From Pedococcus badiiscoriae (lineage in GTDB: Bacteria > Actinomycetota > Actinomycetes > Actinomycetales > Dermatophilaceae): 64,000 nt of DNA. Positions 43,523 through 52,607 of the stretch are shown here, one piece after another. The stretch's first letter is position 1. The number at the start of each line of letters is the position of its first letter. Location: positions 1,736,001 to 1,800,000 of the forward strand of contig NZ_JACCAB010000001.1 of the NCBI RefSeq assembly GCF_013408925.1. Reading direction: 5' to 3'. The notes beneath the pieces are model-generated. The model was not told the origin of the DNA, made no database searches, and saw only the letters and a list, made by a program, of their open reading frames with translations. The position numbers and the translations under genes were made by a program.

Positions 43523-45049
43523 TCAAGAGGTGCTGGGCGCGGCCTGAGAGTTGGCTGTGGGCAGTTCGACGATGAAGGTGGCGCCGCCGCCGGCGGTCTG
43601 GGCGACGCCGATCCGGCCCCGGTGCGAGTTGACGATGGCGGCCGCGATGGCCAGGCCGAGACCGTTCCCACCCCCGGTGCCACGCACCCTGGACGGGTCG
43701 GCGCGGTAGAAGCGCTCGAACACCTTGCGTGCCTTGTCGGGGTCGACCCCGGGTCCGTGGTCGCGCACCTCCACCACGGCCTGATGGTCGGATTCCCTGG
43801 TGCCCACGGCGATTTCGAGCGGAGAGCCGGGGGGAGTGTGGTTGAGGGCGTTGGAGACCAGGTTGGCCACGAGCTGGCGCAGCTTGCCGTCGTCCCCGGG
43901 CACCACCGTCGGCCCCAGCGGACCCCAGAGCCCGGTCACGGCGATCGGGCGGGTCGGGTCGATGGCGCGGGCGTCCTGGGCCGCGTCCGCGGCGAGCACC
44001 GTGAGGTCGACGGGCGCGAAGCGCAGCGGCCGCTGGTCGTCCAGCCGGGCCAGCATGAGCAGGTCCTCGACCAGGCCCCCCATCCGGGTGGCCTCTCCCT
44101 CGATCCGGGTCATCGCACTCGCCACCTCCTCCGGCTCCTTGACCGCACCCTGGCGGTAGAGCTCTGCGTAGCCGCGGACCGCCGCGAGGGGGGTGCGCAG
44201 CTCGTGCGAGGCATCCGCGACGAACTGGCGCATCCGTTCCTCGGAGGCCTCGCGGGCGGCGAAGGACTGCTCGATCTGGGCGAGCATGACGTTGAGCGAC
44301 CGGGACAGTGAGGTGACCTCGTCCTTCGCCGTGCGGGTGGGGATGCGGCGGGCGAGGTCGCCGTCGGCGATCGCGGCGGCAGTGTCCTCGATCTGGCGCA
44401 GCGGTCGGAAGGCCCGGTGCACGGCATACCAGCCCATCACGGCGCACGCGGCGAGGACGACGAGGCCGATGAGCACCTCCACGAGCACCAGCCGTCGCAC
44501 CGTGTGGCTGACGCTGGCCAGGGGCACGGCGACGATGAACGTCGCGGAGTTGTCGCGCAGCCTGCCGGCGACCGCACGCCACTGGCCGGAACCGTCCTTG
44601 GTGCGGATCGTGAACGCGGCGGGAGAGTCGACGCGGGGGTCGGTGATGGCCAGGCTGGCGGGGACGGCCGGTCGGTCACTGGCGCCCGTCGGGTCGATCT
44701 CGACCGGCGTCGTGCCGTCGGTGGGGTAGAAGACCACCGCGTAGCCACTGGGCAACCGGCTGCGGGCCGGTGCACGCAACGCGTCGAGGGCCTGCTGGGC
44801 GACGGTCGGGTAGGCCCGCTGCAGGTCGTCGTCCACCCGACCCATCAGGTCTCGCCGCATGAGTGCGGCGGTGGCCGACGCGGTGACGGTGAGGGCCAGG
44901 AGCAGGAGCAGCACCATGACGGCGATCAGGCGGATACGCAGCGGCAGGTCCTCCAGGCGGTGCCTCACCCGCTCGCCGGGAGACGCCTTCGCCGGGGCCG
45001 GGCCGATCGTCGCGTGGACGGCCTGCGCCGGGGACGCGGTGGTTCCCAT
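43523..45049 (-). CDS. Two-component sensor histidine kinase
   Basis: A 508-residue membrane kinase. Helix 1 lies at about 37-60 (IRLIAVMVLLLLLALTVTASATAA), the extracytoplasmic sensor to about 170, and helix 2 is VLIGLVVLAACAVMGWYAV. HAMP starts RAFRPLRQIEDTAAAIADGD. The H-box VADASHELRTPLAAVRG holds the phosphorylated His. N-box LRQLVANLVSNALNHTP, G1 VRDHGPGVDPDKA, F-box FERFYRADPSR and G2 GGNGLGLAIAAAIVNSH complete the ATPase. It resembles the TcrY/MprB-like trypsin-neighbour kinases. The start overlaps the regulator's stop (TGATG); the HtrA-type protease gene follows and is the likely regulated target. Confidence 0.92.
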   Translation of the reverse strand: MGTTASPAQAVHATIGPAPAKASPGERVRHRLEDLPLRIRLIAVMVLLLLLALTVTASATAALMRRDLMGRVDDDLQRAYPTVAQQALDALRAPARSRLPSGYAVVFYPTDGTTPVEIDPTGASDRPAVPASLAITDPRVDSPAAFTIRTKDGSGQWRAVAGRLRDNSATFIVAVPLASVSHTVRRLVLVEVLIGLVVLAACAVMGWYAVHRAFRPLRQIEDTAAAIADGDLARRIPTRTAKDEVTSLSRSLNVMLAQIEQSFAAREASEERMRQFVADASHELRTPLAAVRGYAELYRQGAVKEPEEVASAMTRIEGEATRMGGLVEDLLMLARLDDQRPLRFAPVDLTVLAADAAQDARAIDPTRPIAVTGLWGPLGPTVVPGDDGKLRQLVANLVSNALNHTPPGSPLEIAVGTRESDHQAVVEVRDHGPGVDPDKARKVFERFYRADPSRVRGTGGGNGLGLAIAAAIVNSHRGRIGVAQTAGGGATFIVELPTANSQAAPSTS

Positions 45050-45756
45050 CAGGCCTCCGGCGGCTTGCGCAGCACGTAGCCGACACCACGCTTGGTGTGG
45101 ATGAGCGGCGGCAGTCCGTCGAGGTCGATCTTGCGCCGCAGGTAGGAGATGTAGGACTCGACGATCCCGCTCTCGCCGCGGAAGTCGTAGTCCCACACGT
45201 GGTCGAGGATCTGCGCCTTCGACAGCACCCGGTTGGGGTTGAGCATGAGGTAGCGCAGCAGCTTGAACTCGGTGGGGGACACGTCGATGGCGCGGCCGCC
45301 GCGGCTCACCTCGTGGGAGTCCTCGTCGAGCTCGAGGTCCTCGAAACGCATCGAGGCCGCCCCGTTCAGCTCACCGCGGGTGCGCCGCAGCACTGCCCGG
45401 ATCCGCGCGATCACCTCTTCGAGGCTGAACGGCTTGGTGACGTAGTCGTCGCCGCCGACCGTCAAGCCCTTGATCTTGTCGTCGACCGAGTCGCGCGCCG
45501 TGACGAACACGATCGGCAGCTGACGCCCGGTGTCGCGCAGCTTGCGGGTGACGGTGAAGCCGTCCATGTCCGGGAGCATGACGTCGAGCACGACCAGGTC
45601 GGGCTCGTGGGTCGTCGCGAGGTGGAGGGCCGTGGCGCCGTCGGCAGCCACGTGCACCTCGAAACCGGCGAAGCGAAGGGAGGTGGCGAGCAGCTCGCGG
45701 ATGTTGGGCTCGTCCTCGACGACCAGGAGGCGGGCCTCGGGTTGCGCAGTGGTCAC
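45049..45756 (-). CDS. OmpR-family response regulator
   Basis: A 235-residue response regulator. The receiver domain (9-122) has acidic pocket VVEDEP, phospho-acceptor Asp58 in LVVLDVMLPDMDG, and the switch Lys in DDYVTKPFSLEEV. The winged-helix DNA-binding domain (about 135-232) has VSPTEFKLLRYLMLNPNRVLSKAQILDHVWDYDFRGESGIVESYISYLRRKID, GVGYVLR. It is the first gene of the regulator-kinase pair, with the protease gene next. Its DNA site was not identified; 11-bp-phased repeats elsewhere in the window (34070) are one candidate. Confidence 0.94.
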   Translation of the reverse strand: MTTAQPEARLLVVEDEPNIRELLATSLRFAGFEVHVAADGATALHLATTHEPDLVVLDVMLPDMDGFTVTRKLRDTGRQLPIVFVTARDSVDDKIKGLTVGGDDYVTKPFSLEEVIARIRAVLRRTRGELNGAASMRFEDLELDEDSHEVSRGGRAIDVSPTEFKLLRYLMLNPNRVLSKAQILDHVWDYDFRGESGIVESYISYLRRKIDLDGLPPLIHTKRGVGYVLRKPPEA

Positions 45757-45817
45757 ACCTCAGTCTCCGTGCAGAGTCTGGGAGTTTCCTGTATGCCGTC
45801 TGGGTGAGTCGGGTGAG

Positions 45818-47464
45818 TCAGGCCGTGGCGTCCACGTCGTCGGCGTCCACGATGCGGTAGGCGTAGCCCTGCTCGGCGAGGAAGCGCTGACGGTGGGCGG
45901 CGAACTCGGCGTCGACGGTGTCGCGCGAGACGACCGTGTAGAAGTGCGCGGTGCGGCCGTCCCCCTTGGGGCGCAGCACCCGGCCGAGCCGTTGCGCCTC
46001 TTCCTGGCGGGAGCCGAAGGTGCCGGAGACCTGGATGGCGACGCTCGCCTCGGGCAGGTCGATCGAGAAGTTGGCGACCTTCGACACGACCAGCAGGCTG
46101 ATCTCCCCCACCCGGAAGGCCTGGAAGAGCTTCTGGCGTTGCGCCACCGGGGTCTCCCCGGTGATGACGTCGGCCCCCAGCCGCTCGGACAGCTCGGCGA
46201 GCTGGTCGAGGTACTGACCGATGACCAGGGTGGGCTCGCCGCGGTGCTGCGCCACGATCCGCTCGACCACGGGGTTCTTGACCGGGCTGCACGAGGACAG
46301 CCGGTAGCGGTCTTCGGGCTCCGCCACGGCATACGCGAGGCGGTCGGCGTCGGGCAGCGTGACGCGCACCTCGACGCAGTCCGCGGGGGCGATGTAGCCC
46401 TGCGCCTCGATGTCCTTCCACGGTGCGTCGTACCGCTTCGGGCCGATCAGGGAGAAGACATCCGCCTCGCGGCCGTCCTCACGTACGAGGGTCGCCGTCA
46501 GCCCGAGTCGACGGCGCGCCTGCAGGTCGGCCGTCATCCGGAAGATCGGGGCCGGCAACAGGTGCACCTCGTCATACACGATGAGGCCCCAGTCGCGGGC
46601 GTCGAGCAGGTCGAGGTGGGTGTAGACACCCTTCCGGCGGGTGGTGAGCACCTGGTACGTCGCGATGGTGACGGGGCGGATCTCCTTGCGTGCGCCGGAG
46701 TACTCGCCGATCTCGTCCTCGGTGAGGCTCGTGCGCTTGAGCAGCTCGTCGCGCCACTGGCGCGCCGACACCGTGTTGGTGACGAGGATGAGCGTGGTCG
46801 CCTTCGCCACGGCCATCGCGCCCGCGCCCACGAGGGTCTTGCCCGCGCCACAGGGCAGCACGACCACCCCTGAGCCGCCGTGCCAGAAGCCGTCGACGGC
46901 CTGCTGCTGGTAGGGGCGCAGCGACCAGTCGGCGTTGTCGAGGGCGATCGGGTGCGCCTCGCCGTCGACGTAGCCCGCCTCGTCCTCGGCCGGCCATCCC
47001 ACCTTGAGCAGCTCCTGCTTGAGGTGGCCGCGCTCCGAAGGATGCACGATGACACGGTCGGCGTCGATGCGCTCACCGATCAGTGGCTTGATCTTCTTGT
47101 GCCGCAACACTTCCTCGAGCACGGGCCGGTCGGTGGTGCGCAGCACGAGGCCGTGGTCCGGGTCCTTCTCGAGGGTCAGCCGGCCGTAGCGGTCCATCGT
47201 GTCGGCGACGTCCACGAGCAGGGCATGCGGCACGGCATACCGGCTGAAGGTGATCAGGGCGTTGACCACCTGCTCGGCGTCGTGGCCGGCGGCGCGCGCG
47301 TTCCACAGCCCGAGCGGGGTGACCCGGTAGGTGTGGATGTGCTCGGGTGCGCGTTCGAGCTCGGCGAACGGGGCGATCGCCCGGCGCGCCTCCTCGGCGC
47401 GCGGGTGGTCGACCTCCAGCAGCAGGGTCTTGTCGCTCTGGACGATCAGGGGGCCATCAGCCAT
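45818..47464 (-). CDS. XPB-family superfamily II DNA helicase
   Basis: A 548-residue helicase of the bacterial XPB type (mycobacterial ercc3/Rv0861c-like), a 3'-to-5' DNA unwinding enzyme probably used in repair or transcription. The N-terminal DRD/helicase-associated part has the damage-recognition-like region at 1-180. Q-like LRPYQQQAVDGFW, motif I VLPCGAGKTLVGAGAM, motif II VYDEVHLLPAPIFR, motif III GLTATLVREDGREAD, and motif VI QRLGRVLRPKG with arginine finger are all visible. Its usual partner, a helicase-associated protein, is encoded at 49272-51500 rather than next to it. Confidence 0.92.
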   Translation of the reverse strand: MADGPLIVQSDKTLLLEVDHPRAEEARRAIAPFAELERAPEHIHTYRVTPLGLWNARAAGHDAEQVVNALITFSRYAVPHALLVDVADTMDRYGRLTLEKDPDHGLVLRTTDRPVLEEVLRHKKIKPLIGERIDADRVIVHPSERGHLKQELLKVGWPAEDEAGYVDGEAHPIALDNADWSLRPYQQQAVDGFWHGGSGVVVLPCGAGKTLVGAGAMAVAKATTLILVTNTVSARQWRDELLKRTSLTEDEIGEYSGARKEIRPVTIATYQVLTTRRKGVYTHLDLLDARDWGLIVYDEVHLLPAPIFRMTADLQARRRLGLTATLVREDGREADVFSLIGPKRYDAPWKDIEAQGYIAPADCVEVRVTLPDADRLAYAVAEPEDRYRLSSCSPVKNPVVERIVAQHRGEPTLVIGQYLDQLAELSERLGADVITGETPVAQRQKLFQAFRVGEISLLVVSKVANFSIDLPEASVAIQVSGTFGSRQEEAQRLGRVLRPKGDGRTAHFYTVVSRDTVDAEFAAHRQRFLAEQGYAYRIVDADDVDATA

Positions 47465-47467
47465 GAC

Positions 47468-48085
47468 CTAGTACGACGTGTTGAATGACGAGGACGACGA
47501 GCTCGTCGCGACCAGCGCGAAGAACAACACGACGATGATGATCGACACGACGAGACCGACCACTTCGGCGATCCAGCCCCACCGGGTGTACTTGGCCGAC
47601 GCGGGCACGTCGTCCTTCTTGGTCGCCGCGACGATCGCGAAGACCAGCGCGACGACGCCGAAACCGCACATCAGGGTCGTCAGGCCCGACACGACCAGCA
47701 GGGCGATCGTGCTGCCCGCGAGCGACCTCGGCGCGGCGTACGTGGGAGCTCCGTAACCGGGGGTGCCGTAGGCAGGCGTGCCATAGGCAGGCGGGCCGTA
47801 TCCAGGGGCGCCATGACCGGGCGCGCCATAGGAAGGGGCGCCGCCGTAGCCGCCCTGCCCCTGGGTGGGGAGCTGCTGACCTCCATAGGGGTTCTGCGGG
47901 GCGGACCCGGGGGGCGGCCCGTAGCCAGGCTCTCCGGCAGCCGCGCCGGGCGGGGCGGGGGAGGAAGCGGGGGTGGCAGGCGGGGCCGGTGGAACCGGCG
48001 GGACCACCTGGGTCTGGTCGGTCTCGATCGGCGCCGTCGGGTCGCGGAACTCGGGGCTCTCGTCGTTGCGTGGTGTGTCGCTCAT
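47468..48085 (-). CDS. Pro/Gly/Tyr-rich two-helix membrane protein (dispanin/DUF4190-like)
   Basis: A 205-residue protein. Residues 1-125 are a disordered Pro/Gly/Tyr tail with repeated PAYGTP/GYGAP units. Two membrane helices follow (STIALLVVSGLTTLMCGFGVVALVFAIVAA and WIAEVVGLVVSIIIVVLFFALV) around a short Lys/Asp loop with KYTRWGW, close to CD225/dispanin and DUF4190 layouts. A Ser-rich end SSSSSSFNTSY closes it. Proteins of this kind are common small membrane proteins of actinobacteria with no assigned function. ATG at 48085 (MSDTPRND) is preferred to one 18 bp upstream. It lies 3 bp upstream of the XPB gene on the same strand. Confidence 0.75.
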   Translation of the reverse strand: MSDTPRNDESPEFRDPTAPIETDQTQVVPPVPPAPPATPASSPAPPGAAAGEPGYGPPPGSAPQNPYGGQQLPTQGQGGYGGAPSYGAPGHGAPGYGPPAYGTPAYGTPGYGAPTYAAPRSLAGSTIALLVVSGLTTLMCGFGVVALVFAIVAATKKDDVPASAKYTRWGWIAEVVGLVVSIIIVVLFFALVATSSSSSSFNTSY

Positions 48086-48178
48086 CGTGCGTCCCTTCGC
48101 CATGACCTGGGTTCGGGTGCAAATCTAACCCCTGCGGGAGGGGACCGTTCGCCAGTCCGGGAATGGCAGGATCAGAGG

Positions 48179-49117
48179 GTGAGCATCGGACTGCCCCAGC
48201 GTGAGACCAACCCGGAACTGCCGAGCCGGGTCACGATCTACGAGGTGGGCCCGCGGGACGGTCTGCAGAACGAGAAAGCCGTCGTGCCGGCTGCCGTCAA
48301 GGCCGAGTTCATCCGTCGACTGGCAGCGGCCGGCCTCGAGACGATCGAGACGACGTCCTTCGTCCCGCCGGCCTGGGTGCCGCAGCTCGCCGATGCCCGC
48401 GAGGTGCTGGCCGACCTCGGGGACCTCGGCCGGGGGCCCCGTCGTCCCGTGCTCGTCCCCAACGAGCGCGGTCTCGACGACGCCCTCGAGGCGGGGGTCG
48501 GGGCGGTCGCCATCTTCGGGAGCGCCACCGAGACGTTCGCCCGCAAGAACCTCAACCGCACGGTCGCGGAGTCGCTGGACATGTTCGCTCCCGTCGTCGC
48601 GCGCGCCAAGGACGCCGGACTGTGGGTCCGCGCCTACGTGTCGATGTGCTTCGGCGACCCGTGGGAGGGGCCGGTCCCGATCGGTCAGGTCGCCGACGTC
48701 GCGCAGCGCCTGATGGACCTCGGCGCCGACCAGCTCTCCCTCGGCGACACCATCGGCACCGGCACGACCGGGCACGTGAGCCGCCTCCTCGATGCCCTCG
48801 ACGCGCGGGGGATCGGCACCGACCAGATCGGCGTGCACTTCCACGACACCTACGGCCAGGCGCTGGCCAACACCATGACGGCGCTGCGACACGGCGTCAC
48901 GGTGGTCGACTCGTCCACCGGTGGGCTCGGCGGTTGCCCCTACGCCAAGAGCGCCACCGGGAACCTGGCCACCGAGGACCTCGTGTGGGCTCTCGACGGG
49001 GCGGGTGTCCAGACCGGGGTCGACCTCGCCGCGCTCGTCGAGACCAGCGTGTGGATGGCTGGGCACCTCGGTCGCCCGTCCCCGTCCGGCGTCGTGCGCG
49101 CGCTCGCCGGCGGCTGA
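48179..49117 (+). CDS. Hydroxymethylglutaryl-CoA lyase
   Basis: A 312-residue TIM-barrel enzyme that splits HMG-CoA into acetoacetate and acetyl-CoA at the end of leucine breakdown. It begins VTIYEVGPRDGLQNEKAVVPAAVKAEFIRRLAAAGL, with catalytic Asp and metal site. ETTSFVPPAWVPQLADA and SLGDTIGTGTTGHVSRLLDAL follow, then VHFHDTYGQALANTM with the His metal ligands. The signature GGLGGCPYAKSATGN holds the catalytic Cys. Start GTG at 48179. It is divergent from the dispanin-like gene and convergent with the helicase-associated gene; no other leucine-pathway gene is beside it. Confidence 0.92.
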   Translation: MSIGLPQRETNPELPSRVTIYEVGPRDGLQNEKAVVPAAVKAEFIRRLAAAGLETIETTSFVPPAWVPQLADAREVLADLGDLGRGPRRPVLVPNERGLDDALEAGVGAVAIFGSATETFARKNLNRTVAESLDMFAPVVARAKDAGLWVRAYVSMCFGDPWEGPVPIGQVADVAQRLMDLGADQLSLGDTIGTGTTGHVSRLLDALDARGIGTDQIGVHFHDTYGQALANTMTALRHGVTVVDSSTGGLGGCPYAKSATGNLATEDLVWALDGAGVQTGVDLAALVETSVWMAGHLGRPSPSGVVRALAGG

Positions 49118-49237
49118 CCCAGCTCGTTCGTGGCGTTCGCGGAAGGGACTAGCCAAGAACGGCACAGGTGTGACAAGATTTCTGGCGATACGATGGGCTG
49201 TCGAGGTCGCGCCACACCCATCGCAGACGCCCCGACA

Positions 49238-49274
49238 TGAGGGGAGGTCCTTCCCCCTGGAGGGCCTCCCCTCA
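49238..49274. terminator. Bidirectional terminator between convergent genes
   Basis: Stem TGAGGGGAGG (49238-49247) with CCTCCCCTCA (49265-49274), 17-nt loop, between the HMG-CoA lyase and helicase-associated genes. Its right arm overlaps the latter's stop codon. Confidence 0.8.
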
Positions 49275-51500
49275 GCCCTGCACGGCCCCGGTGACCCGGT
49301 GGATCGACAGCGTGCGGGTGGCCCCGTCAGCCGTGCCGTGGACCCGGCCACCTTCCACCCGGTCGGGGTAGAAGAGGATCCGCTGGGTGCGCCCGTCCGC
49401 GTCGGAGTAGCCCAGCCAGACCGCCTGCCGGTCCGCCGCCGCGTCGCGTAGCACGGCGAGGGTCGTGGTCGGGTCGGTGCTCGGCAGGCTGGGTCCGGGC
49501 CTGCTCGCCACCTGCTCACGCTGGTATGCCGCTGCCTCCTCGCCGGCGCGCAGCGCACCGACCATGGTCGCCACGAGCTCGTCGTCGACAGCCTGGGCCG
49601 TCACAGGTGCAGGTCGTCGCTGCAGGGGCGTGCGGTGCCGTCCGGTGGTGGGCACGATGATCCCGCCGTCCGGTGTCTCGGCTGCGGGCGCGAAACCGTT
49701 CTCGCGCAGGAAGTCCAGCACGGTGTCGGCGGCCACGGGCGACACGAGGATGGTCGGGGCGATGCTGCGCAGCTGCAAGGGTGACAGCTCCCGGTCGGCG
49801 ACCATGGCACCGAGGGTGGCCTCGTCGTCGCAGCGGATGTAGGCCCGCATCGCGCCGACCCGCGCCTGACCGTGGCGACGGGCGACATCGCGGATGAGGT
49901 AGTCCAGCGGCTGGGGGACCGGCGTGTGGCTCGCGTCGGTCAACGCCCCGAGCACCTGGTCGACGGACCACCCGGCATCGAGGCACCTGCGCACCGAGTC
50001 CTGGGTGAACCGGTAGACGGTCGCACCACCGCGGGACTCCACGTCCGCGACCAGCCGCATGAACGTCGCGAGGCCGCCGGCCAGCGGTCCCGGCGCGATG
50101 GCCGTGAGGTCGGCCTGGAGCAGCACGTGCTCGATGGGCTCGGGCAGGTGCGGCTGCATGGCGGCGGCCAGCTCCGCGTCCGGGAGACCGGCCAGCAGGG
50201 CCCGTCCGGCGGTGGAGATGGCCCCCCGCCCCGTCACGCCCAGCCACTCGGCCTCGCCGAGCACAGCGGTGACCACGGTGTCGAGGCTCGCGGGGACGCG
50301 ACGGGGACGCTGCCAGCTCACGGCGCTGGCGATGCTGGCGCGCTCGGGCGCCAGCCCAGCCGGTGCGGCGGCCAGCTGTTCGAGGACGTCCCTGCGCAGC
50401 CCGCGGGCAGGCGGCCAGTGGGCGTCGGGCCCGAGGGCGTTGACGGTGCCGGACGCGCCGGCGGGCGTGGTGCCCACCAGGTGGGGGGCGCGGGTGGTGA
50501 GCAGCCAGGCCCGCGCCAGCACGGCCCAGCGCTGGTCGCCCGGGTGCTGCTGCCACTCGTCGTAGGCGGGGGTGGGAGCCCACGAGGGGTCGAGCGAGCC
50601 GTCGTCCGCGAGGAGGCCCGCGGCATACGTCAGCTCGGCCACGAATGCCGCCCGGGCCTCGTCCACATCGAGCACGGAGGACAGCCGCTTGAGGTCTCGC
50701 ACGGCCAGGCCCCCGGAGCGCAGCACGCGGGGTGGACGAAGGCCCCACTCTGCGGCGAGCTCGTCGACCAGCGCGAGCAGGTCGGTCACCTGCTGGCCCG
50801 CGGCGGCGTCGACCTCCGCAGCCGCGCGGGTCTGCCCGTCGAGGGCCGGGGGCTGCAGCGCGGGGGCACGGTGGCTCCGTCCCTCGCGCAGCGCCAGGGC
50901 CACCTCGCGCGGAAGCACCAGCTGGTCGGCCGACGGTGAGAAGACGAGGTGCTGTTCCAGCAGCCAGCGCGCGCCCTCGGCCAGCCGCTCGGGGGCGCCC
51001 GGGGGCAGGACCGCGAGTGGTGGACCCCAGGTCAGGCGGTCGAGGATGGCGCGAGCCGCGGGTGGGGCCTCGGCGAGCAGCCCCGGGACCCGGTCTTCCG
51101 ACGGCACCTCCACGAAGCTGTCGGCCGCACGGGGCCCGAGCCCGGCGGGGTGGGGGAGGACCTCGACGACGGTGCGGGTCACGCGCAACCCCTCGGGGCT
51201 GCGCCACAGCAGCGCGAGCATCCACAGGTCGTCGAGCAGGGGCCCGACCTCGTCGGCGGAGACCCCGAGCAGGGTGCCCACCGCGCTCGGGTCGAGCGGC
51301 GAGGTGGCTGCGACGGCGGCCTCGAGCACCTGGAGGTGGGCCAGGTCGAGTGAGTCGACGGCCCGCTGCACGCTGGCCCGGGTGCTGGCGCGGGCGGCCA
51401 GGGAGGACAGGTCCGCCGGCGCCGGGCGAGCCAGGTCCTGTCGAAGTCGCAGCAGGGTGGCCAGCTGCTCGTCGGTCCGCTCCCGCACGTCGTCGGCCAT
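49272..51500 (-). CDS. Helicase-associated domain protein (XPB partner type)
   Basis: A 742-residue protein of the actinobacterial helicase C-terminal/XPB-Ssl2-like family, lacking Walker motifs, so not itself a helicase. It begins MADDVRERTDEQLATLLRLRQDLARPAPADLSSLAARASTRASV. Later markers are LLDDLWMLALLWRSPEGLRVT, PIEHVLLQADLTAIAPGPL, DVESRGGATVYRFTQDSVRRCLDAGWS, PQPLDYLIRDVARRHGQARV and a C-terminal WYL-like strand region (VWLGYSDADGRTQRILFYPDRVEGG). In mycobacteria the homologue is next to the XPB gene (Rv0862c/Rv0861c). Here two unrelated genes separate them. ATG at 51500 matches the conserved start; the frame is open further upstream. Confidence 0.85.
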   Translation of the reverse strand: MADDVRERTDEQLATLLRLRQDLARPAPADLSSLAARASTRASVQRAVDSLDLAHLQVLEAAVAATSPLDPSAVGTLLGVSADEVGPLLDDLWMLALLWRSPEGLRVTRTVVEVLPHPAGLGPRAADSFVEVPSEDRVPGLLAEAPPAARAILDRLTWGPPLAVLPPGAPERLAEGARWLLEQHLVFSPSADQLVLPREVALALREGRSHRAPALQPPALDGQTRAAAEVDAAAGQQVTDLLALVDELAAEWGLRPPRVLRSGGLAVRDLKRLSSVLDVDEARAAFVAELTYAAGLLADDGSLDPSWAPTPAYDEWQQHPGDQRWAVLARAWLLTTRAPHLVGTTPAGASGTVNALGPDAHWPPARGLRRDVLEQLAAAPAGLAPERASIASAVSWQRPRRVPASLDTVVTAVLGEAEWLGVTGRGAISTAGRALLAGLPDAELAAAMQPHLPEPIEHVLLQADLTAIAPGPLAGGLATFMRLVADVESRGGATVYRFTQDSVRRCLDAGWSVDQVLGALTDASHTPVPQPLDYLIRDVARRHGQARVGAMRAYIRCDDEATLGAMVADRELSPLQLRSIAPTILVSPVAADTVLDFLRENGFAPAAETPDGGIIVPTTGRHRTPLQRRPAPVTAQAVDDELVATMVGALRAGEEAAAYQREQVASRPGPSLPSTDPTTTLAVLRDAAADRQAVWLGYSDADGRTQRILFYPDRVEGGRVHGTADGATRTLSIHRVTGAVQG

Positions 51501-51717
51501 CGACCGGGCGGTGGACCGTCCCGTCGGACCTCCATGGGGCCCAGCGGACGACCCGGCTTGTGACCCGGCGCCCGCGCGGGGGTTCGGCGAGCTGGGGGAG
51601 GGAACGGCGGCCACCGCACCACGGTAGTCGCCTCGCACGCATGCTCCGGACTCCCAGACATTTCCCATGCCGGTCACAGGCTGGACCTGCACACTTGTGG
51701 AAACGAGAGGAGGCGCC

Positions 51718-52542
51718 ATGTTGGAGCCCACCGAACCCACCCAGCCCCGTACTCCCGAGGGGGCAGCCCAGTCGCCAGCCCAGTCGCCCCAGGATCCTGC
51801 CGTGAGAGGTCAGGAACCACACACCTCGAGCATGCAGCCTGCTCCGACCCAGCCCCTCCCGGCGTCCCCAGCCGCGCCGGGTGCCCCTGGCGGGCCGGGT
51901 GCCCCTGGCGGGCCGGTAGTCCCCGGCGGGTACGCGGCCCCGGGTGGCCCCCACCCGAAGCCTCCGGGTCTGTGGCGTCAGGCGACCTCGACGACCGGCG
52001 GCATGATCGCCGTGATCGTCGCCGGCTGCCTGACGGCCCTGCTGGTGCTGGGCCTGGTCGGCGTGGTCGGACTCGTGGCCGTGCGGGCCGTCGGCAACCA
52101 CGCCCGCGCCACCAAGATCGAGAGGCTCGCCGACGGTGGCGCACTATGGCCCGGGCAGCAGAAGAAGCTCGACCGGTTCCAGCAGGGATCCCCGGTGCCG
52201 CGCCAGCGCAACGGCATGGGCAACGGCTTGGGCAAAGGCATGGGCAACGGCATGGGGCCGCTCCTGCGGGGTGCCATGGGACTCGGCGCCGTGCAGCACG
52301 GTGAGTTCACCGTGCAGCAGAACGGCGCCGACACCGTCATGACTCTGCAGCGCGGCGACGTGACCAAGGTCGACGCCACGTCCGTCACGGTGAAGAGCAC
52401 GGACAACTTCACGGCGACCTACACCATCGGTGCCGACACCCGCGGCCAGACCACCAACCTCCAGGTCGGCGACACGGTGCTGGTCGTCGCCCAGAAGACC
52501 GGCGGCAAGGCGGTCCTCATCGCCGGGAGCCGTCGCGGCTGA
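51718..52542 (+). CDS. Membrane protein with Pro/Gly-rich tail and C-terminal beta domain (DUF5666-like)
   Basis: A 274-residue protein. The N-terminal 95 residues are a disordered Pro/Ala/Gly tail with repeated GAPGGP. One membrane helix lies at about 98-122 (GGMIAVIVAGCLTALLVLGLVGVVGLVAV). A Gly/Met/Asn-rich patch (GMGNGLGKGMGNGMG) precedes a beta-rich extracellular domain (GEFTVQQNGADTVMTLQRGDVTKVDATSVTVKSTDNFTATY...LQVGDTVLVVAQ) resembling DUF5666. Function is unknown. A strong Shine-Dalgarno GAGAGGAGG precedes the ATG. It is divergent from the helicase-associated gene. Confidence 0.75.
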   Translation: MLEPTEPTQPRTPEGAAQSPAQSPQDPAVRGQEPHTSSMQPAPTQPLPASPAAPGAPGGPGAPGGPVVPGGYAAPGGPHPKPPGLWRQATSTTGGMIAVIVAGCLTALLVLGLVGVVGLVAVRAVGNHARATKIERLADGGALWPGQQKKLDRFQQGSPVPRQRNGMGNGLGKGMGNGMGPLLRGAMGLGAVQHGEFTVQQNGADTVMTLQRGDVTKVDATSVTVKSTDNFTATYTIGADTRGQTTNLQVGDTVLVVAQKTGGKAVLIAGSRRG

Positions 52543-52550
52543 GCGACCTG

Positions 52551-52581
52551 CCGACGGCGCGACCTTCGGCCGCGCCGTCGG
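52551..52581 (+). terminator. Hairpin between the DUF5666-like and epimerase genes
   Basis: Stem CCGACGGCGCG/CGCGCCGTCGG (11 bp) with a 9-nt loop containing TTCGG. Confidence 0.75.
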
Positions 52582-52607
52582 GTGCTCCCGCCGCTAGCGT
52601 GGGCGCC

